NCBI RefSeq assembly: GCF_028532725.1
Contig: NZ_JAQKGU010000005.1
Span: 62,001 to 126,000 of the forward strand
Length of the DNA stretch: 64,000 nt
Direction of reading: 5' to 3'
Source of the DNA: Desulfovibrio sp. Fe33
Lineage (GTDB): Bacteria; Desulfobacterota; Desulfovibrionia; Desulfovibrionales; Desulfovibrionaceae
Under the pieces are notes generated by a model. The model worked only from the letters and a program-made list of their open reading frames with translations. It ran no database searches and was not told the DNA's origin. Position 1 is the first letter of the stretch. Every line of letters starts with the position of its first letter. Shown piece after piece: positions 44,873 through 53,535 of this stretch. Both the position numbers and the translations under genes were made by a program.

Positions 44873-45877
44873 CTAACAGATGCGGGGGAGTTGTTCGCCT
44901 TCCAACATGCCGAGGAGCCGCTTCCCACCGAGGGGAGTGACGAGCACGACTTTGCCGGGGTTGGCGTCGGTCATGGACCCGATACGGCGGGCGTCCCGGC
45001 CCAGGGGGTCGGCGCGCATGATTTCCAAGGCCTTTTCGGCGTACTCTTCGGGCAGGACGCAAAGGAACTTGCCCTCGTTCGCCAAATAAAGGGGATCGAG
45101 GCCGAGAATGGAACAACCGCCCTTGACCTCGGGCCGCACCGGGATATCGTTTTCGATCAATTCGCAGCACACGTTGGAGCTTTTGGTGATCTCGTTGAGG
45201 GTAGTGGCCAGGCCGCCGCGGGTGGGATCACGCAGGACGTGCACCTCGGGCAGTTCGCTGACGAGCTTGACCAAAAGATGGTTAAGCGCGGCGGAATCGG
45301 ACTGCACCTTGGCCTCGAAATCGAGTCCCTCGCGGGTGCCGAGCACGGTCAGCCCATGATCGCCAATGGTCCCGGAGACAAGCACGGCATCGCCGGGACG
45401 GGCGGCGTCTCCACTGGGAACAGGGTCGGCGATGACATCGCCGATGCCGGTGGTGTTGATGAATATCTTGTCGCAAGCTCCCTTGGGAACGACCTTGGTG
45501 TCGCCGGTGACGACCTTGACCCCGGCCTTGCGGGCGGCCTCGCCCATGGAGGCCACGATCCTCTCCAGGTCGGCCATGGGCAGGCCTTCCTCGATGATGT
45601 AGCCGCAGGTGATGTAACGCGGGACCGCGCCCATCATGGCCACATCGTTGACCGTGCCGTGCACGGCGAGCGAACCTATGTCGCCGCCGGGAAAGAAGAT
45701 CGGGTCGACCGTGAAGGAATCAGTGGACATGGCCACCTTGCCGGACAGGGAAAGCACGGCCGCATCATTGAGACGGTCGAGTTCGTCGTTGCCCAGGTGC
45801 TTGAGAAAGAGTTCGGAGATGAGGCGCTGGGAAGCGCGCCCGCCGCTGCCGTAATCGAGTAACACCTTGTCAGACAT
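44873..45877 (-). CDS. hypE: Hydrogenase expression/formation protein HypE
   Basis: 334 residues from ATG 45877 (MSDKVLLDYGSGGRASQRLI); the frame stays open upstream into hypD but that is not HypE. Ends in the hallmark C-terminal PRIC, whose Cys receives the carbamoyl group from HypF; HypE then dehydrates it to thiocyanate, the source of the cyanide ligands of the [NiFe] hydrogenase active site. ATP-binding PurM-like fold with MSTDSFTVDPIFFPGGDIG. Two bases from the hypD stop. Confidence 0.97.
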   Translation of the reverse strand: MSDKVLLDYGSGGRASQRLISELFLKHLGNDELDRLNDAAVLSLSGKVAMSTDSFTVDPIFFPGGDIGSLAVHGTVNDVAMMGAVPRYITCGYIIEEGLPMADLERIVASMGEAARKAGVKVVTGDTKVVPKGACDKIFINTTGIGDVIADPVPSGDAARPGDAVLVSGTIGDHGLTVLGTREGLDFEAKVQSDSAALNHLLVKLVSELPEVHVLRDPTRGGLATTLNEITKSSNVCCELIENDIPVRPEVKGGCSILGLDPLYLANEGKFLCVLPEEYAEKALEIMRADPLGRDARRIGSMTDANPGKVVLVTPLGGKRLLGMLEGEQLPRIC

Positions 45878-45879
45878 GT

Positions 45880-46974
45880 CTAATCCAGTTTGTATTTGTA
45901 GTATGCCGCACAACTGCCCTCGGTGGAGACCATGCACGGGCCGACCGGATCGGCCGGAGTGCAAGCCTTGCCGAAAAGAGGACATTGATCGGGCTGTTTG
46001 ACGCCCTTGAGAATGTCACCGCACTTGCAGCCGGGCAAGGACGGACTTTCCTTGATTTCGATGCCGAATTCCTTCTTGGCGTCGAACTGCTCCCACTCGG
46101 AGCGTATTTCAAGGCCGGAACCGGGGATCAGGCCGAGGCCGCGCCAGAGGGCGTCGCAGGGTTCGAACACCTCATACATGATCTCCAGGGCCTTGGGATT
46201 GCCGTTCTCGCCGACGATGCGCGTGTAGTTGTTGGACACATGCGCCTCGCCCTTGTTTCGCCACTCGATCATCTGGTTCAGGGACTGGAGGATGTCCAGG
46301 GGCTCGAACCCGGTGACCACGGCGGATTTGGCGTAATCGCGGGCGATGAACCGATAGGGTTCCACACCGATGATGGCCGAGACGTGGCCAGGCAGGATGA
46401 AGCCGTCGATGTTGATGGCCTCGTCGGAAAGGAGCGCGTCAAGGGCGGTGGGCACGGTCTTGTGAAAACAGAGAATCCGCAGATTGCCGATGCCCTGCTG
46501 GCGGGCCATCTTCATGGTTCCGGCGATGGTCGGCGCCGTGGTTTCGAAGCCCACGCCGATGAAGACCACCAGGCTGTCCGGATTCTCCTTGGCCAGCTTG
46601 AGGGTGTCGAAGGGCGAATAGACGACCTTAACCCGCGCGCCGTCGGCCATGGCCTTCTTGAGGTTGCGGCCCTTGTCGCCGGGCACGCGCATGAGATCGC
46701 CGAAGGTGGCGATGATGACCTTGTCGCGTCCGGCCAGATCAAGGAAGGCGTTCACCTCGGACTCGTGGGTGACGCAGACCGGGCAGCCCGGGCCGCTCAG
46801 ATGCACCACCTTTTTCGGCAGGAGGGAACGCAGTCCGCTTTGGAAAATGGCTACAGTGTGGGTGCCGCAAACCTCCATGAAGCGCAGCTCCCGGTCCAGC
46901 TCGGATTCCATCTTGTCGAGGATTTTCCGGCACAGGTCAGGATCACGAAATTTTTCAAGTAATTCGAAGCTCAA
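45880..46974 (-). CDS. hypD: Hydrogenase formation protein HypD
   Basis: 364 residues. Iron-sulfur scaffold on which HypC, HypD and HypE build the Fe(CN)2CO unit. Conserved FMEVCGTHTVAIF, GPGCPVCVT, and the C-terminal cysteine-rich part (CKCGDILKG...CPLFGKACTPADPVGPCMVS) that binds a [4Fe-4S] cluster. AAAGGA directly upstream of the ATG. hypC, small and usually just before hypD, is not visible in the 404 bases upstream, so it and hypA/B/F must be elsewhere. Confidence 0.97.
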   Translation of the reverse strand: MSFELLEKFRDPDLCRKILDKMESELDRELRFMEVCGTHTVAIFQSGLRSLLPKKVVHLSGPGCPVCVTHESEVNAFLDLAGRDKVIIATFGDLMRVPGDKGRNLKKAMADGARVKVVYSPFDTLKLAKENPDSLVVFIGVGFETTAPTIAGTMKMARQQGIGNLRILCFHKTVPTALDALLSDEAINIDGFILPGHVSAIIGVEPYRFIARDYAKSAVVTGFEPLDILQSLNQMIEWRNKGEAHVSNNYTRIVGENGNPKALEIMYEVFEPCDALWRGLGLIPGSGLEIRSEWEQFDAKKEFGIEIKESPSLPGCKCGDILKGVKQPDQCPLFGKACTPADPVGPCMVSTEGSCAAYYKYKLD

Positions 46975-47378
46975 AGCATAATCCTTTAGGCTGAATGATG
47001 AACCGGTTTCTTTAGGTTAGCGACAGTCATATACTCTCTGAAAGATATGGGCAAATGAAAAACCGGGAGATTCGGCCGGTGGTTACGATAGATGAAAATC
47101 GACTCAATTTTCGGAATGCGGATTCTCCCTCCGGGACGGGAACCTCCTGTCGCCCGGCGATCGGGGATTCTCCCGCCCAGCCGGGAAAGTCGTGCTGAGG
47201 ACTCCGTTACATGGCGCGCATTTCCCTTGGAATCCTGGAAAAAGAATAGCCTGGGAGTGAGCCGTCCGTTTTTTCCCGTACCCGCCAGCTTTATTTTTTC
47301 CGGCCGTGCTGATAGATTGAAGACATCGGATGCGCTGGTGCATCCCGGCCAACCCGACGCGCTCCGCGCACGCATGCC
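46975..47378. other. 404-base divergent intergenic region, no gene found
   Basis: Between hypD (-) and the HD-domain gene (+). Contains two copies of GGATTCTCCC (about 47120 and 47163) with nearby CGGGA-rich imperfect inverted repeats, but no clear sigma-70 or sigma-54 promoter. No hypC-like frame with a start motif (MCLA/GIP type) was seen on either strand. Confidence 0.6.
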
Positions 47379-48020
47379 ATGTCTGCCAAAGAAAACACTT
47401 TCCGACCCGCCGGTCGGTATAGATCGCCCCTTCCCCCGCCGCCGCCCGCCGTGCACGCCCCGGGACAATTCGTCCCGGACGACGCGCAGTGCTTCCGGTA
47501 CTGGGAGGAATTCGCCATGCTCGACAACGTGGCCGAGCACAGCCGCATGGTTGCGGCCGTCGCCACCTGCATCGCCGAACGGGCCGTCGAAAAGGGCATG
47601 GACGTGCACGTTCCTACGGTGCGCGCATCGGCCCTGCTCCACGACCTGGCCAAGACATACTGCATCCGCCACGGCGGCAATCACAGCCAGCTCGGCGGGG
47701 CCTGGGTGGCCGAACTGACCGGGAATCCGGTCATCGCCTGCGGAGTGAGCCATCACGTCTATTGGCCCTTCGACATGGATCTTGCGCGCTACTTCACGCC
47801 CCTGGCCGTGCTTTACGCGGACAAGCGGGTGAACCACAACGAGCTGGTGTCCATCGAAGACCGCTTCAAGGACCTGATCATCCGATACGGAATCCCGATG
47901 AACCTCCAGGACCGCATAAACGAAACCAAGCGGCAGGCCCTGGAATTGGAACAACTGATATGCGACACACTCGAGGTGGACCTCAATGCATGTGATTTTG
48001 ATAGCGGGCGGCTGGTCTGA
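47379..48020 (+). CDS. HD-domain phosphohydrolase-like protein
   Basis: 213 residues. N-terminal Pro-rich stretch (about 10-35) then an HD domain: His in AEHSRMVAAVA, the HD pair in ALLHDLAKTY, and further His in GGNHSQLGG and GVSHHVYWP, with a late Asp in YADKRV. Metal-dependent phosphohydrolase fold; substrate unknown. Start uncertain: the ATG at 47379 has no good ribosome-binding site. The 3' end overlaps ddl by 35 bases, implying coupled expression. Confidence 0.8.
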   Translation: MSAKENTFRPAGRYRSPLPPPPPAVHAPGQFVPDDAQCFRYWEEFAMLDNVAEHSRMVAAVATCIAERAVEKGMDVHVPTVRASALLHDLAKTYCIRHGGNHSQLGGAWVAELTGNPVIACGVSHHVYWPFDMDLARYFTPLAVLYADKRVNHNELVSIEDRFKDLIIRYGIPMNLQDRINETKRQALELEQLICDTLEVDLNACDFDSGRLV

Positions 48021-48897
48021 CGAACGGGATGTTTCCCTGGTCGGAGCAAAGAAGATTCGGACCGCGCTGGATGAACTCGGCCATGAAGTGACGTTTTTCG
48101 ACCCGGCCGACGACTTCAGAAACCTGCTCAACATAGCCAAAGACGCTGATTTCGCCTTTATCAACCTGCACGGCGAACCGGGCGAGGACGGCCTCATCCA
48201 GGCCGTCCTGGACAAGGCGGACTGCCCCTATCAGGGCGCCGGTCCCGCCGGTTCCTACCTTGCCTTGAACAAGGCCGCCGCCAAGGAAGTCTTCGAGGCC
48301 AACGGCATCAAGACACCGGACTGGCAGCTCGTCACCCCCACGCAGGGACGGGAGACTCCGCTGAAACTCCCCCTGCCCGTATTCGTCAAGCCCGACAAGG
48401 GCGGCTCGTCCCTGGGCATGTCCCTGGTCCGCACGGCCGAGGAATTCCCGGCGGCATTGGACAAGGTATTCGCCATGTGCCAGTCCGCGCTGGTGGAAAC
48501 CTATATCCACGGCGTCGAGCTGACCTGCGGCATTCTCGGAGAAAAGGCCCTGCCCCTCATCATGATTACCCCCAGGGACGGTTCCGACTTCTTCGACTAC
48601 GAAAACAAGTACGCGGCCGACGGGGCCGAGGAAATCTGTCCGGCTCCCGTGGACGAGGCGCTGTCCAAGTCCATTCAGGACCAGATGCTCGTCGCGCATT
48701 CGGCGCTGGGCCTGAGAGGCTACAGCCGAGGCGACTTCATCGCCACCGCCGATGGGGATACCTATCTGCTCGAAGTCAACACCCTGCCCGGCATGACTCC
48801 CACCAGCCTGCTGCCCAGGGCAGCGGCCCACGTGGGCTACTCGTTCACCGAACTGATAGGCGAGCTTATCCGGCTCGGACTCCAAGGCAGGGGCTAA
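47986..48897 (+). CDS. ddl: D-alanine--D-alanine ligase
   Basis: 303 residues, the short Ddl class. ATP-grasp enzyme making D-Ala-D-Ala for peptidoglycan. Motifs: LIAGGWSDERDVSLVGAKKI at the N-terminus, FINLHGEPGEDGLIQ, FVKPDKGGSSLGMSLV (glycine-rich ATP loop), and LEVNTLPGMTPTSLLPRAA (Mg/product region). Starts inside the end of the HD-domain gene and its stop abuts the waaA start, so it is part of one operon. Confidence 0.93.
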   Translation: MHVILIAGGWSDERDVSLVGAKKIRTALDELGHEVTFFDPADDFRNLLNIAKDADFAFINLHGEPGEDGLIQAVLDKADCPYQGAGPAGSYLALNKAAAKEVFEANGIKTPDWQLVTPTQGRETPLKLPLPVFVKPDKGGSSLGMSLVRTAEEFPAALDKVFAMCQSALVETYIHGVELTCGILGEKALPLIMITPRDGSDFFDYENKYAADGAEEICPAPVDEALSKSIQDQMLVAHSALGLRGYSRGDFIATADGDTYLLEVNTLPGMTPTSLLPRAAAHVGYSFTELIGELIRLGLQGRG

Positions 48898-50184
48898 ATG
48901 GGAAAAACCGGCGTGAACATGGGCCTGCGGGCCTACGGGTTGGCCTGGAAGGCCGTCCTGCCCCTGCTCAGGTTCAACGGACGGCTCAAGGACGGCTGGG
49001 AGCAGCGCACCCTGGACGGCGGCCTGCCCGCACCGGCCCACCTGTGGATACAAGCCGCCAGCGGAGGCGAGGCGTACCTTGCCTGGGAGATTCTCAAGCA
49101 TCTGAGGCCGCCCGCATCCGCATCCCTGCGCGTGCTCGTGACCACCAATACCCTCCAAGGGCACCAGACCCTGGCCCGGGCGGCGGACGAGATCAACGGC
49201 CGCAAGTCCGGCCTCGCGGTGCAGCCCTGGTATTTCCCCTTCGACGATCCGGGCCTCATGCGCCGCATGGTCGACCGGGTGCGCCCGGAATTGGCCGTCA
49301 TTCTCGAAACCGAGATTTGGCCGGGCTTTCTGTCCGCCTGCAAGACCGGCGGCGTTCCCGTGCTTCTGGCCAACGGCCGCATGACCACCAAGTCCCTGGC
49401 CGGATACATGAGCTGGCCCGCCCTGTTCCGCGAACTCGCGCCGGAACGGATCATGGCCGTATCCGAAACCGACGCCCGACGCTTCGGGACCCTGTTCGGC
49501 CGCGACCGGGTAGAGGTCATGCCCAACATCAAATTCGACCGCATGGGCGACGCCGGCCCCATGACCCGCGCGAGCAATCCCCTCAAGGACATTGTCGCCG
49601 CCGAAGACGACTTCGTCATATTCGGCTCGGTCCGCCGCGAGGAACTGGACGCCGTCACCCGTCTGGCTGCCGGACTCCTGTCCGCCCGTCCGGGCACGGT
49701 GCTCGGCCTGTTCCCCCGCCACATGCACCACCTGGACCTGTGGCGCGCAGCCATCGACGGAGCCGGACTCAACTGGGTCCTGCGCTCCCGCCTGACCGGA
49801 ACGGCGAAACCCGGCACCGTGATTCTTTGGGACACCTTCGGCGAGCTGGTTCCGGCCTATGGACTCGCCAAAGCGGCCTTTGTGGGCGGCTCCCTGGCCC
49901 CGCTCGGCGGGCAGAATTTTCTCGAGCCCCTGACCAGCGGCGTGACTCCGGTGACGGGTCCTCATTGGAAAAATTTCTCCTGGATGGGCCGCGAGATCAT
50001 CGATTCCGGCCTGGCGGTGGAGGCGGCCGATTGGCGGGAAGCCCTGGAATCGCTGAAAAAGATTCTGGAAGAAACGCCGCCTCGCGAAAAAGTGACCGCG
50101 GCCGCCGGGCAATATATCCGGGATCGCCGGGGCGGCGCGGAAGCGGTCGCTAAACAGGTTGCCGATTTCCTCAATAACGATTAA
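48898..50184 (+). CDS. waaA: 3-deoxy-D-manno-octulosonic acid (KDO) transferase
   Basis: 428 residues from ATG 48898, directly after the ddl stop, with AGGGG upstream. GT-B glycosyltransferase that adds KDO to lipid A precursor at the inner face of the cytoplasmic membrane. Conserved AASGGEAYLAWEIL, ETEIWPGFLSACKTGGVPVLLANGR, and the C-terminal GGSLAPLGGQNFLEPL with the sugar-nucleotide-binding Glu. One membrane-associating N-terminal helix. Next gene makes its donor, CMP-KDO. Confidence 0.93.
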   Translation: MGKTGVNMGLRAYGLAWKAVLPLLRFNGRLKDGWEQRTLDGGLPAPAHLWIQAASGGEAYLAWEILKHLRPPASASLRVLVTTNTLQGHQTLARAADEINGRKSGLAVQPWYFPFDDPGLMRRMVDRVRPELAVILETEIWPGFLSACKTGGVPVLLANGRMTTKSLAGYMSWPALFRELAPERIMAVSETDARRFGTLFGRDRVEVMPNIKFDRMGDAGPMTRASNPLKDIVAAEDDFVIFGSVRREELDAVTRLAAGLLSARPGTVLGLFPRHMHHLDLWRAAIDGAGLNWVLRSRLTGTAKPGTVILWDTFGELVPAYGLAKAAFVGGSLAPLGGQNFLEPLTSGVTPVTGPHWKNFSWMGREIIDSGLAVEAADWREALESLKKILEETPPREKVTAAAGQYIRDRRGGAEAVAKQVADFLNND

Positions 50185-50202
50185 ATACGCAGCGCAGCAG
50201 CA

Positions 50203-50943
50203 ATGAGCGAATTCCCCGAATGTCACGGCATCATCCCCGCAAGGTTCGAGTCCTCGCGGTTCCCGGGCAAGCCGCTGGTCGAGATCGACGGCAAGCCCAT
50301 GTTCTGGCACGTCTACTCTCGGGCTTCGGCCTGTCCCCAGATGACCAGCGTCACCCTGGCGACGGATGACGAGCGCATCCACGCAGCCGCCCGGGAACTC
50401 GGCGTACCCGTGGTCATGACCCGCTCGGACCACAGCAGCGGTACGGACCGCGTCCTCGAAGCGGCCAGGACCCTGTCCATTGACTCCGACGCGGTAGTGG
50501 TTAACATCCAAGGTGACGAGCCATGCCTGGAGCCGGACATGCTCACCGAATTGGTACGGCCCTTCTCAAACCGCCGGGTGCGGGTGGCCACGCTGGCCAC
50601 ATCCATAGGCCCGGACGAGGCGGCCTCGCCCGATCGGGTCAAGGTGGTCCGCGCCCGGGACGGACGCGCGCTCTATTTCTCGCGTTCGCTGGTACCCTTC
50701 GACCGTGACGAAAAGCTGCATGGCTTTTTGCTGCACATCGGCCTCTACGCCTTCCGCATGGAAGCGTTGGAGCGGTTCGGCAGCCTGGACCCGAGTCCGC
50801 TGGAGCTCCGGGAAAAACTGGAGCAACTCCGTCTTCTTGAGGACGGCATCGATATTTACGTAACCGAGACGCGGCACACCTGCCACGGGGTGGACAGGCC
50901 CGAAGACCTCGTCAAGGTCAAGACCATTCTGGAGAATCATTGA
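50203..50943 (+). CDS. kdsB: 3-deoxy-manno-octulosonate cytidylyltransferase (CMP-KDO synthetase)
   Basis: 246 residues. Makes CMP-KDO, the donor for WaaA encoded just upstream. Nucleotidyltransferase loop [23 protein letters not shown] (split-conserved), [15 protein letters not shown] with the Mg-binding Asp, and [11 protein letters not shown]. 18 bases after waaA. Its stop overlaps the carA start (TGATG). Confidence 0.93.
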   Translation: MSEFPECHGIIPARFESSRFPGKPLVEIDGKPMFWHVYSRASACPQMTSVTLATDDERIHAAARELGVPVVMTRSDHSSGTDRVLEAARTLSIDSDAVVVNIQGDEPCLEPDMLTELVRPFSNRRVRVATLATSIGPDEAASPDRVKVVRARDGRALYFSRSLVPFDRDEKLHGFLLHIGLYAFRMEALERFGSLDPSPLELREKLEQLRLLEDGIDIYVTETRHTCHGVDRPEDLVKVKTILENH

Positions 50944-52067
50944 TGAAAGCGATCCTTGCCCTCGAAGACGGCACGATTTTCAAGGGAACGAGTTTCACCG
51001 GGCAGGGCGAAGCCTCCGGTGAGGTCATCTTCAACACCGGCATGACCGGCTACCAGGAAATCCTGACCGATCCGTCCTACACCGGGCAGATGGTCACCAT
51101 GACCTATCCGCTCATCGGCAACTACGGCGTCAATCCCGAGGACGTCGAATCGCACAAGGTCCAGGCGGCGGGCTTCATCGTCAAGGAATGCTGCAAGAAG
51201 CCCAGCAACTGGCGTTCCTCCATGTCCCTGCCCGAGTACCTGACCCAGGCCGGAGTCATGGGCATCGAAGGCATCGACACCCGCGCCCTGACCCGCCACC
51301 TGCGCATGAACGGCGCACAGCGCGGCTACATTGCCACCGGCGACGCCGATCCCGCGGAGCTGGTCGAGAAAGCCCGGTCCATCGAAAAGATGGAAGGCCT
51401 CAATCTGGCTGACCGCGTGTCCTGCGAAAAGCCCTACACATGGGACGGCAAAAAGCCCGTCTTCATCGATGAATTGAAAGATTTCGCCTGGAAAGGCACC
51501 GGGCCCAAGCTCGCCGTGTACGACTTCGGCATCAAGTGGAACATCCTGCGCCTCATCGAGGAACAGGGCTTCGACATGATCGTCCTGCCCTCCCATTTCA
51601 CCGCCGCCCAGGTGCGCGAACTCGGCCCGGACGCAGTGTTCCTATCCAACGGCCCCGGCGACCCGGCCGCCGTCACCACCGCAGTCGAAGCCGCCAAGGA
51701 CCTCTGCGAGGACCTGCCCGTGGCGGGCATCTGCCTCGGCCACCAGATTCTCGGCCTCGCCATGGGCGGAACGACCTTCAAGCTCAAGTTCGGCCACCAC
51801 GGCTGCAACCATCCGGTCATGGATCTGCAAACCGAGAAGATCGAAATATCCTCCCAGAACCACGGGTTCTGCGTGGATGTGGAAGGCCTGGATTTCCTGG
51901 AAAAGACCCACGTAAACCTCAACGACAACACTCTTGAGGGATTCCGGCACAAGGAAAAGCCCATCCTGGCCATCCAGCACCACCCTGAGGCAGGGCCGGG
52001 TCCTCACGACAGCCGCTATTTCTTCCCGAGGTTTCGTGATATGGTCAGGGAAAGAACCGGGCTGTAG
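50943..52067 (+). CDS. carA: Carbamoyl-phosphate synthase small (glutaminase) subunit
   Basis: 374 residues from ATG 50943, overlapping the kdsB stop. Supplies ammonia from glutamine to CarB for carbamoyl phosphate, feeding pyrimidine and arginine synthesis. Class I glutamine amidotransferase domain in the C-terminal half, with nucleophile Cys in [14 protein letters not shown] and the His/Glu pair in [15 protein letters not shown]-terminal CPSase domain begins [14 protein letters not shown]. carB is not next to it. Confidence 0.96.
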   Translation: MKAILALEDGTIFKGTSFTGQGEASGEVIFNTGMTGYQEILTDPSYTGQMVTMTYPLIGNYGVNPEDVESHKVQAAGFIVKECCKKPSNWRSSMSLPEYLTQAGVMGIEGIDTRALTRHLRMNGAQRGYIATGDADPAELVEKARSIEKMEGLNLADRVSCEKPYTWDGKKPVFIDELKDFAWKGTGPKLAVYDFGIKWNILRLIEEQGFDMIVLPSHFTAAQVRELGPDAVFLSNGPGDPAAVTTAVEAAKDLCEDLPVAGICLGHQILGLAMGGTTFKLKFGHHGCNHPVMDLQTEKIEISSQNHGFCVDVEGLDFLEKTHVNLNDNTLEGFRHKEKPILAIQHHPEAGPGPHDSRYFFPRFRDMVRERTGL

Positions 52068-52094
52068 CCCCACAACCTCCGCCAGGAACGAACC

Positions 52095-52895
52095 ATGTCC
52101 ACTGATCTGATCAAGTCTCGCAAGAAGCTGAACTCCGTCTCCACCCTCCTGAAACAGGGCAAATACATGCCCGCTGTTCAGGCGGTCCACGACGGGCTCA
52201 TCCTCTTTCTCAAGAATCAGGTCATGAAAAACGAGCGCGACGAATTCGAAGAGATCCTCAAACGGGTTACCTACGTGCTCAATTCGGACAAGGAACTGCG
52301 CAAGATATACCCCCTGGTCATCAGCTACGAGCCGGGCCAGGAACGCCCGCTGCTCGACGCCATGCGCGAGCTCCTGCAAGAGTTGCAAAAGGCCCTCAAC
52401 GAAGAGGTTCAAAGCGACCTGAAGGCCCTCAACGCCCAGAAAAGGGCCGAATTGGAGAAAGGACAGGCACATCTGGACGCCCAGGAATGGGATAAGGCCA
52501 ACTCGGTCTTCGACCAGCTCGTCCGCACCTTCAGCGGAGATTCGGAGCTCAAGGCGGACATCGCCGACCGCTACCTCAACGCGGGCCGGTACAAGGAAGC
52601 GTACTCCATGCTGGATGACGCGCTCAAGGACGACCCCAACGCCATCCATCTATACAACCGCATCGGCATGGTCCTGCGAAAGATGCAAGACTATGAGACC
52701 GCCGAAAAGTATTACCTCAAGGCGCTCACCCTGGCCTCCGATGACGAATACCTGCACTACAACATGGGCCGACTCTACTACGACTGGCGCAAATGGGCCA
52801 AAATGGCCAGCTCCGCCAACAAAGCCGTTCAGATCAACCCCGACTTCGCCGAAGCCGTCAAAATGCTTAAATTCGCCCAGAAGAAAATGAGCTGA
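52095..52895 (+). CDS. Tetratricopeptide-repeat protein
   Basis: 266 residues with no signal peptide or membrane span. The N-terminal half is helical (possibly coiled coil around 85-120). The C-terminal half carries about three TPR-like units: 117-150, 150-185 and 185-255, with patterns such as AEKYYLKALTLASDDEYLHYNMGRLYYD. Probable protein-protein interaction scaffold. 27 bases after carA and before a strong terminator, so likely the last gene of this operon. Function unknown. Confidence 0.8.
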   Translation: MSTDLIKSRKKLNSVSTLLKQGKYMPAVQAVHDGLILFLKNQVMKNERDEFEEILKRVTYVLNSDKELRKIYPLVISYEPGQERPLLDAMRELLQELQKALNEEVQSDLKALNAQKRAELEKGQAHLDAQEWDKANSVFDQLVRTFSGDSELKADIADRYLNAGRYKEAYSMLDDALKDDPNAIHLYNRIGMVLRKMQDYETAEKYYLKALTLASDDEYLHYNMGRLYYDWRKWAKMASSANKAVQINPDFAEAVKMLKFAQKKMS

Positions 52896-52927
52896 CGGCT
52901 GACGGACTCTACCTCATTCACGACTCA

Positions 52928-52960
52928 AAGGGGCTTTCAGCAGAAAGCCCCTTCTTTTTT
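52928..52960 (+). terminator. Terminator of the ddl-waaA-kdsB-carA-TPR unit
   Basis: AAGGGGCTTTC (52928-52938) with GAAAGCCCCTT (52943-52953), loop AGCA, followed by CTTTTTT. 32 bases after the TPR gene stop. Confidence 0.92.
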
Positions 52961-52979
52961 GCCTCCGGCCGCCGGAGGC
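52961..52979. repeat. GC palindrome between two terminators
   Basis: GCCTCCGG-CCG-CCGGAGGC, perfect 8-bp arms. GCCTCCGG also occurs beside the other intergenic repeats at 44450 and 60069 of this window. Possibly part of a short dispersed repeat family. Confidence 0.5.
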
Positions 52980-52990
52980 GAATCTTCAAC

Positions 52991-53027
52991 AAAAAAACCG
53001 GACCGGGAGTGCCCCCCGGTCCGGTTT
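52991..53027 (-). terminator. Terminator of the minus-strand hypothetical gene
   Basis: AAACCGGACCGGG (52995-53007) with CCCGGTCCGGTTT (53015-53027). On the minus strand the stem is followed by TTTTTTTGTTG. 24 bases beyond the stop of the gene at 53051. Confidence 0.9.
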
Positions 53028-53050
53028 GTTTCTACGACAACGCCCCGGCG

Positions 53051-53431
53051 TCAGGCGAGGGTGATGGTCAGGGGGATAACGTGAAGTTCGCGGGAGAGTT
53101 CGCGCGTATTGCCGAGTTGCCATTCGGCGGACGGAGCGCCTGCGGCTTGCGCCACGGCATCGGCGATGCCGTTGACGTTGATTACCGGGTGCCGGGAAAA
53201 GACCTGAGGCAAACCATAGGTCAGGTTGCAGGCCAGACACTTGCCGGGCCGCTGGACGAGCTTGAGTTCGAAATTAAGGACTTGTCCCTCGGCTCCGCCA
53301 TAGGCCAGGGCAATATCGTAGCTTCCCTCTTCGGCGTCACCGAACAGGGCCTCGAAAAAAGCCTCGGTCCGCTCGGGCGGGAAAATGGTCCGCAAAATAT
53401 CCTCTGTAAAAATTCGGCCGTATGGGCTCAT
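53051..53431 (-). CDS. Conserved hypothetical protein, function unknown
   Basis: 126 residues, no signal peptide or membrane segment. Notable features: FFEALFGDAEEGSYDIALAY near the N-terminus and the central RPGKCLACNLTYGLPQVFSRHP with a CxxC pair. The rest is a mixed alpha/beta pattern. I recall similar proteins in Desulfovibrio, sometimes carrying misleading eukaryotic names, but cannot assign a role. It stands alone, with its own terminator, 104 bases from the end of the DUF401 gene. Confidence 0.7.
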   Translation of the reverse strand: MSPYGRIFTEDILRTIFPPERTEAFFEALFGDAEEGSYDIALAYGGAEGQVLNFELKLVQRPGKCLACNLTYGLPQVFSRHPVINVNGIADAVAQAAGAPSAEWQLGNTRELSRELHVIPLTITLA

Positions 53432-53535
53432 GAACAGTCCCCCAAAGAAAACAATTGGTTAGCGCTGGTACCTACATTGACGAAGTTTGGTGTTTACCCA
53501 AAATACCGGCACCGGGCAAGATGAACCGGCGGTCA

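Noticed and set aside
46986-48215. Minus-strand frame of 409 codons upstream of hypD, considered as hypC/hypF-like
   Set aside because: Opposite the HD-domain and ddl genes; no HypC or HypF motif (no N-terminal MC, no acylphosphatase or zinc-finger pattern).
47983-50511. 842-codon open frame opposite ddl, waaA and kdsB
   Set aside because: Antisense artefact; the plus-strand genes are tightly packed and fully recognisable.
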